The notes under the pieces are model-generated. The model did not search any database. It saw nothing but the letters and a program-made list of their open reading frames with translations, and was not told where the DNA came from. This document shows, one piece after another, positions 1 to 8,037 of a DNA stretch of 64,000 nucleotides. The DNA is taken from NCBI RefSeq assembly GCF_005503555.1, contig NZ_SCNG01000002.1, forward strand, positions 1-64,000, written 5' to 3'. The stretch comes from Rudaea sp. 3F27F6. Its GTDB lineage: Bacteria; Pseudomonadota; Gammaproteobacteria; Xanthomonadales; Rhodanobacteraceae. How positions within the stretch are numbered: the stretch's first letter is position 1; each line of letters begins with the position of its first letter. The position numbers and the translations under genes are program-made.

Positions 1-351
1 TCTCCACTGGAAGTGCCAGCGCACCGATGCGCAGACCCGGACCGAGCGACTTCGACAAACCGTTGACGTGAAGCGTGATGTCCGGCGCCAGAGCGGCCAG
101 CGGCGGCTCCGTTATCGATCAGATCCTTCTGAACGGAGACGATGAGACCACTCGCCAGCCATTGCTCCACCAACGCACAGGACAGCGGCGCCGGCTCCAT
201 CGGCATGTCGCGAACGATCGCCTCGGCTGCATCCATCATCTCCACTGGAAGTGCCAGCGCACCGATGCGCAGACCCGGACCGAGCGACTTCGACAAACCG
301 TTGACGTGAAGCGTGATGTCCGGCGCCAGAGCGGCCAGCGGCGGCTCCGTT
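1..351. repeat. 238-bp tandem duplication inside the MocR gene (113 bp of the left copy visible)
   Basis: Bases 1-113 are identical to 239-351. The junction is at 113/114. The layout fits a tandem copy of 114-351 whose left copy starts before the window. Confidence 0.85.
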
Positions 352-1169
352 GCGGCGAAGGCATATACACCGTCTTCGATGATCGACGCGCCCGCCTCGC
401 GGCATATCTCGACGATCGTCTGCCGTCGCAGGCGGCTCATCGTCGCGGTCGTTGGGTTGTGCAGCGTCGGGGTCAGATAGACCGCCTTGCGCTCCGCTTT
501 CTCCTCGGCAAGCGCGACCGCCAATGCCTGCGGGATCATTCCCTCCGCGTCGATATCGACGCCGCGCATCCGCTGTCCGCCGCGCCGCGCCAAGGCGATC
601 GCCCCGGAATAGGTCAGCCGCTCGGTCAGAATAATTCCGTGCCGGCCGCAGGCCAGTTCGAATGCCAGTGCGATGGCTTGGCGCGCATTGCCGGTCAGAA
701 CGAGATACGCCGGATCGGCAGGCACGCCCTGTGTTTCGAGCCAGCGGCCCATGAGGCGACGGTGTTCGAGATGACCGCCGGGAGGCGCATAGAGATTGAG
801 ATGATCCGCGTCGATCTTCTTCGCGACCTCGGCCAGCGTGCGTGCAAGCAGCCGATCGGTCAGCAGTCTCGGCGGAGCATTGGACGAGAGGTCGATCTGC
901 CGCCGCTCATGAGCCTGCAGAATCGCGACGAATGTTCCGCGTCCTTTGACGCTCCGTGTCAGACCGCGGCGGTCGAGAGCCGCGTAGGCCTTGGTCACAG
1001 TCCCGAGTCCGATCCCGAGTTTCCATGCGAGATCGCGATGGGCAGGAAGCCGGTCGCCGCCTTTCAGCCGGCCTTCGACGATGTCGTCTGCGAGCGCCAG
1101 CACCAGCCGCTCGGTGGTATTTGCCTCTCTATCGGCGAGACGCGGCGTCCAGGGAGATCGAAGGCGCAT
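1..1169 (-). pseudogene. MocR/GntR-type PLP-dependent regulator, disrupted by internal duplication and partial at the window edge
   Basis: Read on the minus strand from the ATG at 1169, the frame gives an N-terminal GntR winged-helix domain (about residues 10-75, with LPAHRDLAWKLGIGLGTV as recognition region). An aminotransferase class I fold follows. The PLP-binding lysine lies in HVNGLSKSLGPGLRIGAL near residue 280. This is the MocR/PdxR domain order, and such proteins sense amino-acid- or amine-like ligands. The frame is open to position 114. There the sequence jumps back: bases 1-113 repeat 239-351 exactly, 238 bp apart. Because 238 is not a multiple of 3, the repeated piece is read out of frame and the C-terminal half of the aminotransferase domain is lost. 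Either the gene is broken or this is an assembly artefact at a contig end. It is divergent from the VOC/LysE pair, which it may once have controlled. Confidence 0.75.
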
Positions 1170-1182
1170 CGTTGATGATTCC

Positions 1183-1204
1183 AATAGTGTCACGTGACAC
1201 TATT
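1183..1204. promoter_or_regulatory. 22-bp perfect palindrome, candidate operator between mocR and the VOC-LysE operon
   Basis: The half-site AATAGTGTCAC is followed directly by its exact reverse complement. It sits 14 bp upstream of the regulator's ATG at 1169 and about 85 bp upstream of the VOC start. The GTGTCAC/GTGACAC core fits the GT...AC pattern of GntR-family operators. The most economical reading is autoregulation plus control of the divergent operon. Confidence 0.6.
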
Positions 1205-1290
1205 TTCATAGCGCCAATGTGTAACGCGTTATAGGCTAAGGCCGAAAGCTTTGGAAGCGCACGCCACCGTGGCCTGTGCACGGAGGCAGA

Positions 1291-1731
1291 ATGTTCAGCC
1301 ATGTGACCGTTGGATCGAATGACCTTGAGCGTGCCGCTCACTTTTACGATGCGGTGCTTGCGCCGCTCGGCCTCAAGCAACGGCTCGTCACGCCGGATGG
1401 CGGACCTCCGGCGCTTTGCTGGATATCCGGCCAGGCATCGCTGCCGCGTTTCTACGTCTACAAGCCGCGCGACGGACAGCCCGCCACGGTCGGCAACGGC
1501 AGCATGGTCGCGTTTCTCGCGCTCAGCCGCGAAGCGGTGACGGCGGCGTGGGCGGCGGGTTTGGCGAACGGCGGCAGCGACGAAGGCGCAGCAGGCGAGC
1601 GGCCGCACTACGGCGCAGGCTACTTCGGCACCTATCTGCGCGATCCCGACGGCAACAAGATTCATATCGTCCACCGCAGCGATCTTCAGCCGCATGCAGG
1701 CAGCTCGCAGAATCAGGAAATCGTTGCATGA
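1291..1731 (+). CDS. VOC (glyoxalase/bleomycin-resistance) family protein
   Basis: This 146-residue protein begins MFSHVTVGSNDLERAAHFYD, the usual first beta-alpha-beta module of vicinal-oxygen-chelate proteins. It ends with the second module, YFGTYLRDPDGNKIHIV. The metal-ligand pattern (an early His, then Glu or His in the second half) is only partly visible, so the reaction is unknown. The ATG at 1291 is preferred over an in-frame GTG at 1276 because GGAGG stands just upstream (1282-1286). Its TGA overlaps the ATG of the LysE-type exporter in an ATGA, so the two are translationally coupled. It may be a small-molecule resistance or detoxification protein working with the exporter. Confidence 0.85.
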   Translation: MFSHVTVGSNDLERAAHFYDAVLAPLGLKQRLVTPDGGPPALCWISGQASLPRFYVYKPRDGQPATVGNGSMVAFLALSREAVTAAWAAGLANGGSDEGAAGERPHYGAGYFGTYLRDPDGNKIHIVHRSDLQPHAGSSQNQEIVA

Positions 1732-2357
1732 TCGCCAGTCAGATCGCACTCGTGTATGGCACCTATCTCGTCGCTACCGCCAGTCCGGGACCAAGCAATA
1801 TGGCGATCATGGCGACAGCCATGCGCGACGGCCGCGTCCCTGCCCTCGCCCTCGCGGCCGGCGTCATCACCGGCTCACTCTTCTGGGCGGTTCTTGCCGC
1901 GACAGGCATTTCCGCGGTATTGGCGACCTATGCCGAAGCGCTCTTCGTCATCAAGCTCATGGGCGGTGCTTATCTTCTCTATCTGGCGTTCCGTGCCGGA
2001 CGCTCGGCTATGCGCGCGACGTCCGATATCGTCGACATGAACAACGGCCGCTCGGTGCTGCCCTATGGCCTGCTTTATCGCCAAGGCGTGCTCATGCATA
2101 TTGGCAATCCCAAAGCCGTGTTGGCATGGATCGCGATCATGTCGTTGGGACTTCGCAACGATGCCCCCGCCGGCCTGCTACCCGCGATCATCGGCGGCTG
2201 CGCCGTACTCGGCGTTCTCGTCTTCGGGGGCTATGCGATCCTCTTCTCGACCGCCCCGATGATCGCCCTTTACGGACGACTGAGACGCTGGATCGAGGGC
2301 AGCTTGTGTGCCTTGTACACCGCCGCCGGCATAAAGCTCATCGCCTCGGAAAGGTAG
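1728..2357 (+). CDS. LysE/RhtB family amino-acid exporter
   Basis: A 209-residue, strongly hydrophobic protein with about six membrane segments. It starts with the family signature around YGTYLVATASPGPSNMAIM (residues 9-27), where the PGP(S/N) turn is typical of RhtB/LysE translocators. The length matches the family (200-210 residues). These inner-membrane proteins export amino acids and related metabolites. The start overlaps the stop of the VOC gene by 4 bp, so the pair forms an operon. The upstream palindrome and the divergent MocR regulator suggest induction by an amino-acid-like compound. The substrate cannot be read from the sequence. Confidence 0.88.
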   Translation: MIASQIALVYGTYLVATASPGPSNMAIMATAMRDGRVPALALAAGVITGSLFWAVLAATGISAVLATYAEALFVIKLMGGAYLLYLAFRAGRSAMRATSDIVDMNNGRSVLPYGLLYRQGVLMHIGNPKAVLAWIAIMSLGLRNDAPAGLLPAIIGGCAVLGVLVFGGYAILFSTAPMIALYGRLRRWIEGSLCALYTAAGIKLIASER

Positions 2358-2491
2358 CAGACACAAGCGATGCCCATCGGGCTCACTGTGTATTTGCGCC
2401 CGCCGAGATCGCACATGTGTTCGACGGACTCGTCCAGGAATAACGAGCACTCCTCATCGGGCAGGCTCGATTGAGTGTTTCGCGGTCCGCT

Positions 2492-3394
2492 TCATTTTTT
2501 CGCTAGTCGCAGTTCGTGAATCAGGTCGATCAGCGCGCGCAACCGCGTCGGCACGAACCGGTGACCTGAGTAATAGAGCCGCAAGCCACCGAACGGCTGG
2601 CACCACGCAACCAGCACGGGCTTCAATGCACCGGACTTCAACTCGTCGGCGACGAACCATTCGGAGATGAATCCGATGCCCAGTCCGAGCAGCACCGCCT
2701 GCTTGATGGCGGCAAGCTCGTTGAGCGCCATACGCACGGGTAAATCCATCTGCAGCTTGTGCTCGCCGCTTTCCAGTTCCCAGTGATAGATGCCGCCGTG
2801 CGACATGCGCATGCCGATGCTCTGATGCGTAAGCAGGTCGCGAGGATGCTTCGGTGTACCGTGGCGCTTGAGATACTCGGGCGTTGCGACGACCAGCATG
2901 CGGATATCGGGCGACAACGGCACGGCAATCATGTCCTGCGGTACGGACTCGGCCAGGCGGATGCCGGCATCGAAACCTTCGGCGACGATGTCGACCATGC
3001 GCGATTCACTCACGATGTCGATGCGCACCTGCGGATAGCGCCGGGCATAGTGACTGAACAGCGGCTCCAGCAGAAGGAAGGCCGCTCCCTGCGGAACATT
3101 GATACGCAACGTGCCGCTCGGTGTATCGGGCCCGGTGCTCGCTTCTTCGCCGGCGCTGCGGATTTCGGCAATCGCCGGAGTGATGCGCTCCACGTAACGC
3201 CGCCCCGCATCGGTAAGCGCAACGCTGCGCGTCGAGCGATTGAACAGGCGCACTTTCAGGCGCGCCTCCAATCCCGCCACCGCGCTGCTCACGGCCGTGG
3301 TCGACATGCCCAGTTCCAACGCCGCGCCGCGAAAGCTGCGGCGGCGCGCGACGGCCAGGATTACCTCGAGTTCGGTCATTCCCGTGCGGTGCAT
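2492..3394 (-). CDS. LysR-family transcriptional regulator (AaeR/DsdC-like subgroup)
   Basis: The protein has an N-terminal winged helix-turn-helix (about residues 6-65, including [20 protein letters not shown]) and a periplasmic-binding-protein-like effector domain with [21 protein letters not shown] at its start. At 300 residues it is of standard length. The ATG at 3394 ([11 protein letters not shown]) is preferred because AGGAC precedes it; an in-frame GTG at 3418 would add eight residues. It is transcribed divergently from the aldehyde dehydrogenase, the classical arrangement in which a LysR protein activates its neighbour and represses itself. The ligand is unknown. Confidence 0.9.
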   Translation of the reverse strand: MHRTGMTELEVILAVARRRSFRGAALELGMSTTAVSSAVAGLEARLKVRLFNRSTRSVALTDAGRRYVERITPAIAEIRSAGEEASTGPDTPSGTLRINVPQGAAFLLLEPLFSHYARRYPQVRIDIVSESRMVDIVAEGFDAGIRLAESVPQDMIAVPLSPDIRMLVVATPEYLKRHGTPKHPRDLLTHQSIGMRMSHGGIYHWELESGEHKLQMDLPVRMALNELAAIKQAVLLGLGIGFISEWFVADELKSGALKPVLVAWCQPFGGLRLYYSGHRFVPTRLRALIDLIHELRLAKK

Positions 3395-3440
3395 GAATTG
3401 TCCTGATTTTCGGGACACATCATCAAAAATATGACGCCTT

Positions 3441-3454
3441 ATCAGAACAATGAT
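3441..3454. promoter_or_regulatory. Possible LysR operator (short inverted repeat) in the regulator-ALDH divergent region
   Basis: ATCA-N6-TGAT lies midway between the divergent genes. The spacing is one base short of the standard T-N11-A box, so this is a weak candidate. Confidence 0.3.
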
Positions 3455-3542
3455 CTCTCCTTAGATTGGGTTACGCAACGATTCGATCGCCGGCTCCCGA
3501 CGCGCTGTGCGAACCACAAGCCAGGTCTTCTGAGGACATCAC

Positions 3543-4976
3543 ATGCAACGCATTGAACACATCTACATCAACGGCGAGTTTCTTTTGCCGCACGGCCAGG
3601 AATGGTTCGAACTGCACAACCCGAGCACCGAGAAAGTCATCGGTCAGGTGCGCCTCGGCGATGAGCACGATGCACGGCGCGCCATTGCTGCGGCCAAGGC
3701 GGCGTTTCCGATCTGGTCGCGCACCACGCGTCAGGAGCGCATTGCCGCCCTGCAACGCATGCATCGAGCCGTCGCTGCGCGCGAGGATCAACTGATGGAA
3801 GCCGTCGTGATGGAGTACGGAGCCCCTTCCGTGCGTTCGCGCTGGATGGCGACCTATCCGGCCGATGTGATTGCCCAGACCATCGACGCCCTGAAATCCT
3901 TCGAGTTCGAGGAACAGGCCGGCAACGCGCGCGTGATCCAGACTCCGGTTGGCGTGGCCGGCCTGATCACTCCCTGGAATAGCAACGCCGGTTTCATCTG
4001 CAACAAGCTGGCAACCGCTCTCGCCGCCGGCTGTACCGCCGTCATCAAGCCCAGCGAGATGAGTGCGCTGCAGACGCAGATCGTTGCCGAAGCGTTGCAC
4101 GAGGCAAGCCTGCCCAAAGGCGTGTTCAATATCGTCAACGGTCGCGGCGACGTGGTCGGTGAAGAAATCGCGCGCCATCCCGATGTCGCCAAGATCTCCT
4201 TCACCGGCTCATCCGCCGTAGGTCAACATCTTCTCAGCGCGGGCGCCGCCACGATGAAACGCGTGACGCTGGAGCTCGGCGGCAAGTCGCCCACCGTCGT
4301 GCTCGACGACGCAGATTTCACCGACATCATGCCGCTCGTGTTGCAGGCTGGATTCGCCAACAGCGGCCAAGCATGCATCGCCGGCACACGCATCCTCGTA
4401 CCGCGTCATCGGCTCGCGGAGTTCGAATGCATCGCCCAGCAAGCGGTCGCGCACATCAAATCCGGCGACCCGCGCGAGGCCGATACCGACATCGGCCCTA
4501 TGGTCAGCGCGAAGCAATGGGAGCGCGTTCAGAGTTACATCCGCCTCGGCATCGAGGAAGGAGCACGACTGCTTGCCGGCGGCGAAGGACGGCCGCATGG
4601 CCTCGATGCCGGTTGGTTCGTCAAGCCGACCCTCTTCACCGACGCGACCAACCAGATGCGCATCGCGCGCGAAGAAATCTTCGGCCCGGTGCTCACCGTT
4701 ATCGCCTATGAGGACGAAGCCGATGCGATCGCCATCGCCAACGACACACTCTACGGCCTGAGCGCCGTCGTGCTCGGCAAACACATCGACCGTTGCGAGC
4801 GCGTGGCGCGCCAGATCGATTCCGGCCGCGTGCTTGTCAATACACTGGCCCACGAACCCCGCGCGCCGTTCGGCGGATTCAAATATTCAGGCCTCGGACG
4901 CGAAATGGGCAAATGGGGCATGAGCGCGTATCTGGAACCCAAGACATTGTTGATGGCGCCAAGGTCGTCCCACTGA
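3543..4976 (+). CDS. NAD(P)-dependent aldehyde dehydrogenase
   Basis: A 477-residue ALDH-superfamily protein covering the full domain. The cofactor-binding PWNSNAGF motif is near residue 143 and the Rossmann FTGSSAVG near 220. The general-base glutamate is in LELGGKSP (E244) and the nucleophile cysteine in NSGQACIAGTR (C278). EIFGPVL and the C-terminal PFGGFKYSGLGRE oligomerisation region are present. All catalytic residues are intact, so it should oxidise an aldehyde to the acid in the cytosol. Substrate specificity cannot be assigned. GAGGA precedes the ATG. It is divergent from a LysR gene that probably controls it. Confidence 0.93.
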   Translation: MQRIEHIYINGEFLLPHGQEWFELHNPSTEKVIGQVRLGDEHDARRAIAAAKAAFPIWSRTTRQERIAALQRMHRAVAAREDQLMEAVVMEYGAPSVRSRWMATYPADVIAQTIDALKSFEFEEQAGNARVIQTPVGVAGLITPWNSNAGFICNKLATALAAGCTAVIKPSEMSALQTQIVAEALHEASLPKGVFNIVNGRGDVVGEEIARHPDVAKISFTGSSAVGQHLLSAGAATMKRVTLELGGKSPTVVLDDADFTDIMPLVLQAGFANSGQACIAGTRILVPRHRLAEFECIAQQAVAHIKSGDPREADTDIGPMVSAKQWERVQSYIRLGIEEGARLLAGGEGRPHGLDAGWFVKPTLFTDATNQMRIAREEIFGPVLTVIAYEDEADAIAIANDTLYGLSAVVLGKHIDRCERVARQIDSGRVLVNTLAHEPRAPFGGFKYSGLGREMGKWGMSAYLEPKTLLMAPRSSH

Positions 4977-5006
4977 CGTATTCCACTCGATAACGCTCCG
5001 TCAGTG
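4971..5006 (+). terminator. Possible hairpin at the end of the ALDH gene
   Basis: CACTGACG (4971-4978) pairs with CGTCAGTG (4999-5006) across a 20-nt loop and overlaps the ALDH stop codon. There is no T-run, so termination activity is uncertain. Confidence 0.3.
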
Positions 5007-5135
5007 AAGTAGTGGCCGTGCCGGATAGCTTGCCAGTTGGCCTGTCGACTCATGCGAAGACCTCTTGTCGAGCATCAACGGGCTAGCCCAACGCGCTCTG
5101 CAACGGATCATCGCTGCCTGAGCGCCGGACCGGGT

Positions 5136-5978
5136 CTATTTCAGAGTTTCGGCAACGGCGTCCATGTCTTTGCAATCCCGTTCGGAAGGCTTGCTGCCTG
5201 CGCGTTCGTCAATCGCCATTGTCGCAGCGCGAGCCTTCTTCAGCCGTTCGATCATGGCCGGAGATTGGTCGTTCGCCAGCAAACGGGACGTCATATCCGT
5301 CACCACCATAGCGCGTTTGTTCAACTCTAGTTTGGTGCAGCCGCCCGCGCCGTTCGTCGTCGGCTCGTCGGTATCGGCTTCCGCGGATGCGTGCGCCTTC
5401 GCAGCAGGATCGAGCAACTTGACGGTCGAAACGGCGAGGTCGCAAGCCGGCGCGAATTGCTCCGCCTTATCTTTACGGTAGATGCACTCGAAGTTATAGG
5501 CCTTGCCGCCGACAACGGTGAAAACATAGCGCTTTACCTGAAAATCTTCTTTGCTGAAAGGCAATCGTCCGTTATGGAAAACCATGTCCACCGCCGGCCG
5601 GCCGAGCATCGTCGTCATCGTTGAGGATTTGAGTTCGATCGATGGACGAACCGCTATTGCCTTCTTGAACGCGTCGGTAATGGACTGGCGCGTCCGTTCG
5701 CTCACTTCCTGGATGTCGCCGGCGTCGCGAGGCCCCAGGAAGGTGATGAGCACGTCACCATTGGCCGGCGTGGAAGCCTTGACGCCCGTTACGTTCCCCG
5801 TCCCGTCCGCGAATAGATGATCCAAAGAGAACATCAGCGGATATTCGAAGCGGTAGCTTCCGTCCCCCGCCTCGAAAGTGCGCGTTTCGGCGGCGTGAGC
5901 GTGCTGCGGCGCAAGCACACCCGGCAGGACCAGGGCAGCAAGCATCGCCAAACGGACCGAGACGGCGGAATACGACAT
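5136..5978 (-). CDS. Hypothetical exported protein
   Basis: A 280-residue protein with a clear Sec signal peptide (hydrophobic stretch LAMLAALVLPGVLA and cleavage after AHA-AE near residue 29). The mature part starts with a beta-rich segment (TRTFEAGDGSYRFEYP) resembling proteins that bind or report on membrane stress, but no family can be named safely. Three further cysteines occur (in YNFECIYR, FAPACDLAV and GGCTKLEL) plus one near the C terminus, which would allow disulphides in the periplasm. It is convergent with the ALDH gene and appears to be a single-gene unit. Confidence 0.75.
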   Translation of the reverse strand: MSYSAVSVRLAMLAALVLPGVLAPQHAHAAETRTFEAGDGSYRFEYPLMFSLDHLFADGTGNVTGVKASTPANGDVLITFLGPRDAGDIQEVSERTRQSITDAFKKAIAVRPSIELKSSTMTTMLGRPAVDMVFHNGRLPFSKEDFQVKRYVFTVVGGKAYNFECIYRKDKAEQFAPACDLAVSTVKLLDPAAKAHASAEADTDEPTTNGAGGCTKLELNKRAMVVTDMTSRLLANDQSPAMIERLKKARAATMAIDERAGSKPSERDCKDMDAVAETLK

Positions 5979-6425
5979 GAGAGAAAGCTCCTTGTTTCAA
6001 TGACACGCGTCGTTGAACCGCCCCGGATCTCGGAGTCTTCCCAACTCACGTTCGCGCTTGCGCCTCGGCATCTTCCGTCGCCGCCTCATCCTCGGTCAAT
6101 AGACAGTACAGCGCGTTCGCGTTCAAGCCGCGAACGCGGCAGATTACACGCTTGGGAATTTCCGTCTGCCAATCGCAACGGATGATCGCCAGGAGGATTT
6201 CACGCTTATGTGTTTTCTTGTGCGCCGCCTGATCGCTGCATGCTCCACTTGTTCGAGGCCACCTCAGTCACCTGAAACTGAGGCCTGCGACTCCACCCAA
6301 AACCGGCGGAGAAAGGAAAGCAAAAAAAGCCCCCCGGCAGAACCGAGGGGCTCAGTGAATTTCTCGACCGGGCTTTGAGGAAGGCCGCCGAGCAAAAGTC
6401 GAAATGATTATGCGACGAGCGGCAC
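5979..6425. other. Intergenic region, 447 bp
   Basis: This holds the promoter side of the exported protein at 5136-5978 and, near its right end, the terminator of the small peptide gene. No other coding signal is supported. Confidence 0.6.
6322..6352 (-). terminator. Rho-independent terminator of the small secreted peptide gene
   Basis: AGCCCC (6328-6333) pairs with GGGGCT (6347-6352). Read on the minus strand, the hairpin is followed by a run of seven T. It lies about 75 bp downstream of the 79-residue peptide gene. Confidence 0.85.
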
Positions 6426-6665
6426 TTAATCCTTCTTCGCGGTTTGATATCGGATAAACATATCCCTGCAGCCACCGTCCACTTGGCACATATATTCCTC
6501 AACCCAGCCACCGCCAATCGGCACCAGCTTGACGTACCAAACGAGAGTTCCTCCAGACCCGGGATATCCTGGAACGCCATCCGCGTTGGCAGCAAACGAG
6601 AGCGCCAGCAAGAGAAAGCCTAGACTCAATGAAGCGAAGGAATGCTTCGACAAATTTCTTTTCAT
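6426..6665 (-). CDS. Small secreted peptide, unknown function
   Basis: A 79-residue protein with a positively charged start (MKRNLSKHSF) and a hydrophobic core ending in ANA-DG near residue 29, i.e. a standard signal peptide. The mature part is about 50 residues, rich in Gly, with two cysteines in YMCQVDGGCRDMF that could form a disulphide. A good ribosome binding site (AGGAAG) and its own terminator support it as a real monocistronic gene. It sits in a locally AT-rich patch unlike its neighbours, suggesting recent acquisition. No family is recognised. Confidence 0.75.
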   Translation of the reverse strand: MKRNLSKHSFASLSLGFLLLALSFAANADGVPGYPGSGGTLVWYVKLVPIGGGWVEEYMCQVDGGCRDMFIRYQTAKKD

Positions 6666-7022
6666 GGATATCTTCCTTTTTTATTCGGCAGATTTTTCAA
6701 TGACGCGGATTCTCCGCATTGCCACGGAAGTGAATTATGATTTCCAATTGTTTTATAGGAGTCATATTATTTTCCGCGAGGCACTACCCTACGCTTGATG
6801 TCGCAAACCTGTAAATCCATCTCCCGGATATTTCTGTCATTGGAAAAAGAAATTATTCGATAGGTCGCTGCCAGCAGGAATCTATGGCCTGATGGCGGTG
6901 GCGAGTGAGCTCGCGGCGTCGAATTGCCGAGAAAGCGTAAAGCTGCTTGTACAGCTGCACGTCGACCGGTTCGGAAATTTGCAGTCGTCAGCCGAGAACT
7001 GCCGTGGTAGGCAGCGGTGCTC
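6666..7022. other. AT-rich intergenic region, 357 bp
   Basis: This holds the promoter side of the small peptide gene. No gene is supported; short open frames on the minus strand have no recognisable content or start signals. Confidence 0.5.
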
Positions 7023-7211
7023 GTGAGGTGGGGGATCGCTTTCTTCGAATATCTCACCTAGGTTCCGGCCAACCGCCTCGGGGCGACGATGCTCAACCTG
7101 GCGCAGCTCAAGATCCTGCAGGAGTTGATCACGCTGTGCGTGTTCGCTCCGTTCGTACTCTACGTGATGAAGATCCCTACTCGGGATGGCTCGGTCTTGG
7201 ACGAAACATAG
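7023..7211 (+). pseudogene. DUF486 (DMT-superfamily small membrane protein) remnant
   Basis: Translation from 7023 gives VRWGIAFFEYLT, a stop (TAG 7059-7061), then VPANRLGATMLNLAQLKILQ and so on. This matches the conserved core of DUF486 proteins (WGIAFFEY..QVPANR...LAQLKIMQE), and the stop sits exactly where Gln is expected (CAG to TAG). The N-terminal third is missing, and the C terminus diverges after YVMK and stops early at 7211. It is therefore a decayed fragment, not a gene. It lies next to the AT-rich patch, consistent with a site of past rearrangement. Confidence 0.7.
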
Positions 7212-7216
7212 ATTGT

Positions 7217-7235
7217 CCCCCGGCATAACCGGGGG
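7217..7235. terminator. Hairpin CCCCCGG-N5-CCGGGGG
   Basis: A 7-bp GC stem lies just after the DUF486 remnant stop. There is no clear T-run on either strand. It may be the old terminator of that gene. Confidence 0.4.
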
Positions 7236-7276
7236 TTGTCTCAATACCGAGTTGCAAATGTCGTTTCCGAGTTGTC

Positions 7277-7302
7277 AGGCGTTGATCCGAAGATCAACGC
7301 CT
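7277..7302. terminator. Perfect 11-bp stem hairpin with a 4-nt loop
   Basis: AGGCGTTGATC pairs with GATCAACGCCT around the loop CGAA. It lies about 100 bp downstream of the minus-strand hypothetical gene at 7405-7869. There is no T-tail, so it may be a transcript-end stabiliser rather than an intrinsic terminator. Confidence 0.4.
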
Positions 7303-7404
7303 GCATCCGCACTCCCAACCCATGATGAAATAAAAAATTGCGGTGAACCTGTCAAGGAATTCATGTGCACGCCGGCAGCCGGCATGTTTGCCGCATTTGC
7401 TCGG

Positions 7405-7869
7405 CTACTCGCGCGCGGTAAACAAGACCTCGCCTTCCGCCAAGTGACCATTCCCGCCTTGGCCCAGAATAAACAGCGGCGCAAATACCAATTTGTCATC
7501 GAGCCAAAGACGCAGCGCGCTGACCTCCTTGTTGCCCGAAGCAAAGAACTTTCCGCGCTTGCCGACCAGATCCTGTCGCGACATGGCTACATTGACAAAT
7601 CCGCCGGTGCCGTGAAAGCTGAGCTGACGCACTGTGAACGAAGTCGACACAAAACGGATTTTGATCGGATCGAACGGATAGGTGATCCAACCGCCGAGAA
7701 ATCCCGACTCGCGATCGTATGCCAGGGTGGCACTTACAACCGCGAGACCTGCCGGGGCAACCAAGCCTTGGCCCCCCGCCTGTTTCTGCAGGTCCGGTAG
7801 ATGCTCAATGATATCCACCGCTTTCTGATGCTGCGGCAGAAGCTCGTTGTCTAAAATTTCGCTTGCCAT
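7405..7869 (-). CDS. Hypothetical protein, 154 residues
   Basis: The ATG at 7869 (MASEILDNELLPQHQKAVDI) has a strong GGAGG seven bases upstream, which fixes the start and strand. An overlapping plus-strand frame has no such signal. There is no signal peptide. A short helical N terminus precedes a Gly- and Val-rich, probably beta-sheet body (APAGLAVVSATLAYDRESGF, FHGTGGFVNVAMS). The second half has the look of a small beta-barrel, but no family could be named. It lies 168 bp upstream of the stop of the large repeat protein on the same strand, with no sign that they are co-transcribed. Confidence 0.6.
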   Translation of the reverse strand: MASEILDNELLPQHQKAVDIIEHLPDLQKQAGGQGLVAPAGLAVVSATLAYDRESGFLGGWITYPFDPIKIRFVSTSFTVRQLSFHGTGGFVNVAMSRQDLVGKRGKFFASGNKEVSALRLWLDDKLVFAPLFILGQGGNGHLAEGEVLFTARE

Positions 7870-8037
7870 GCTAATCCTCCAGTCATTGGTCATGAGTTGG
7901 TTCAGCAGCTTTGCACTGTGGTCAAGGTTCGAACTCTTCTCCAAAATCACCGCGGTCCGATCGGCCCCGCGATTGATGCAAAAGGTGATCGAGTACGGCC
8001 CGGATATTCCGACGTCGGTCCGATTCCTCGATGAAGA

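Noticed and set aside
7186-7800. 204-residue plus-strand frame
   Set aside because: It is antisense to the 7405-7869 gene, which has a strong GGAGG and start; the plus frame has neither.
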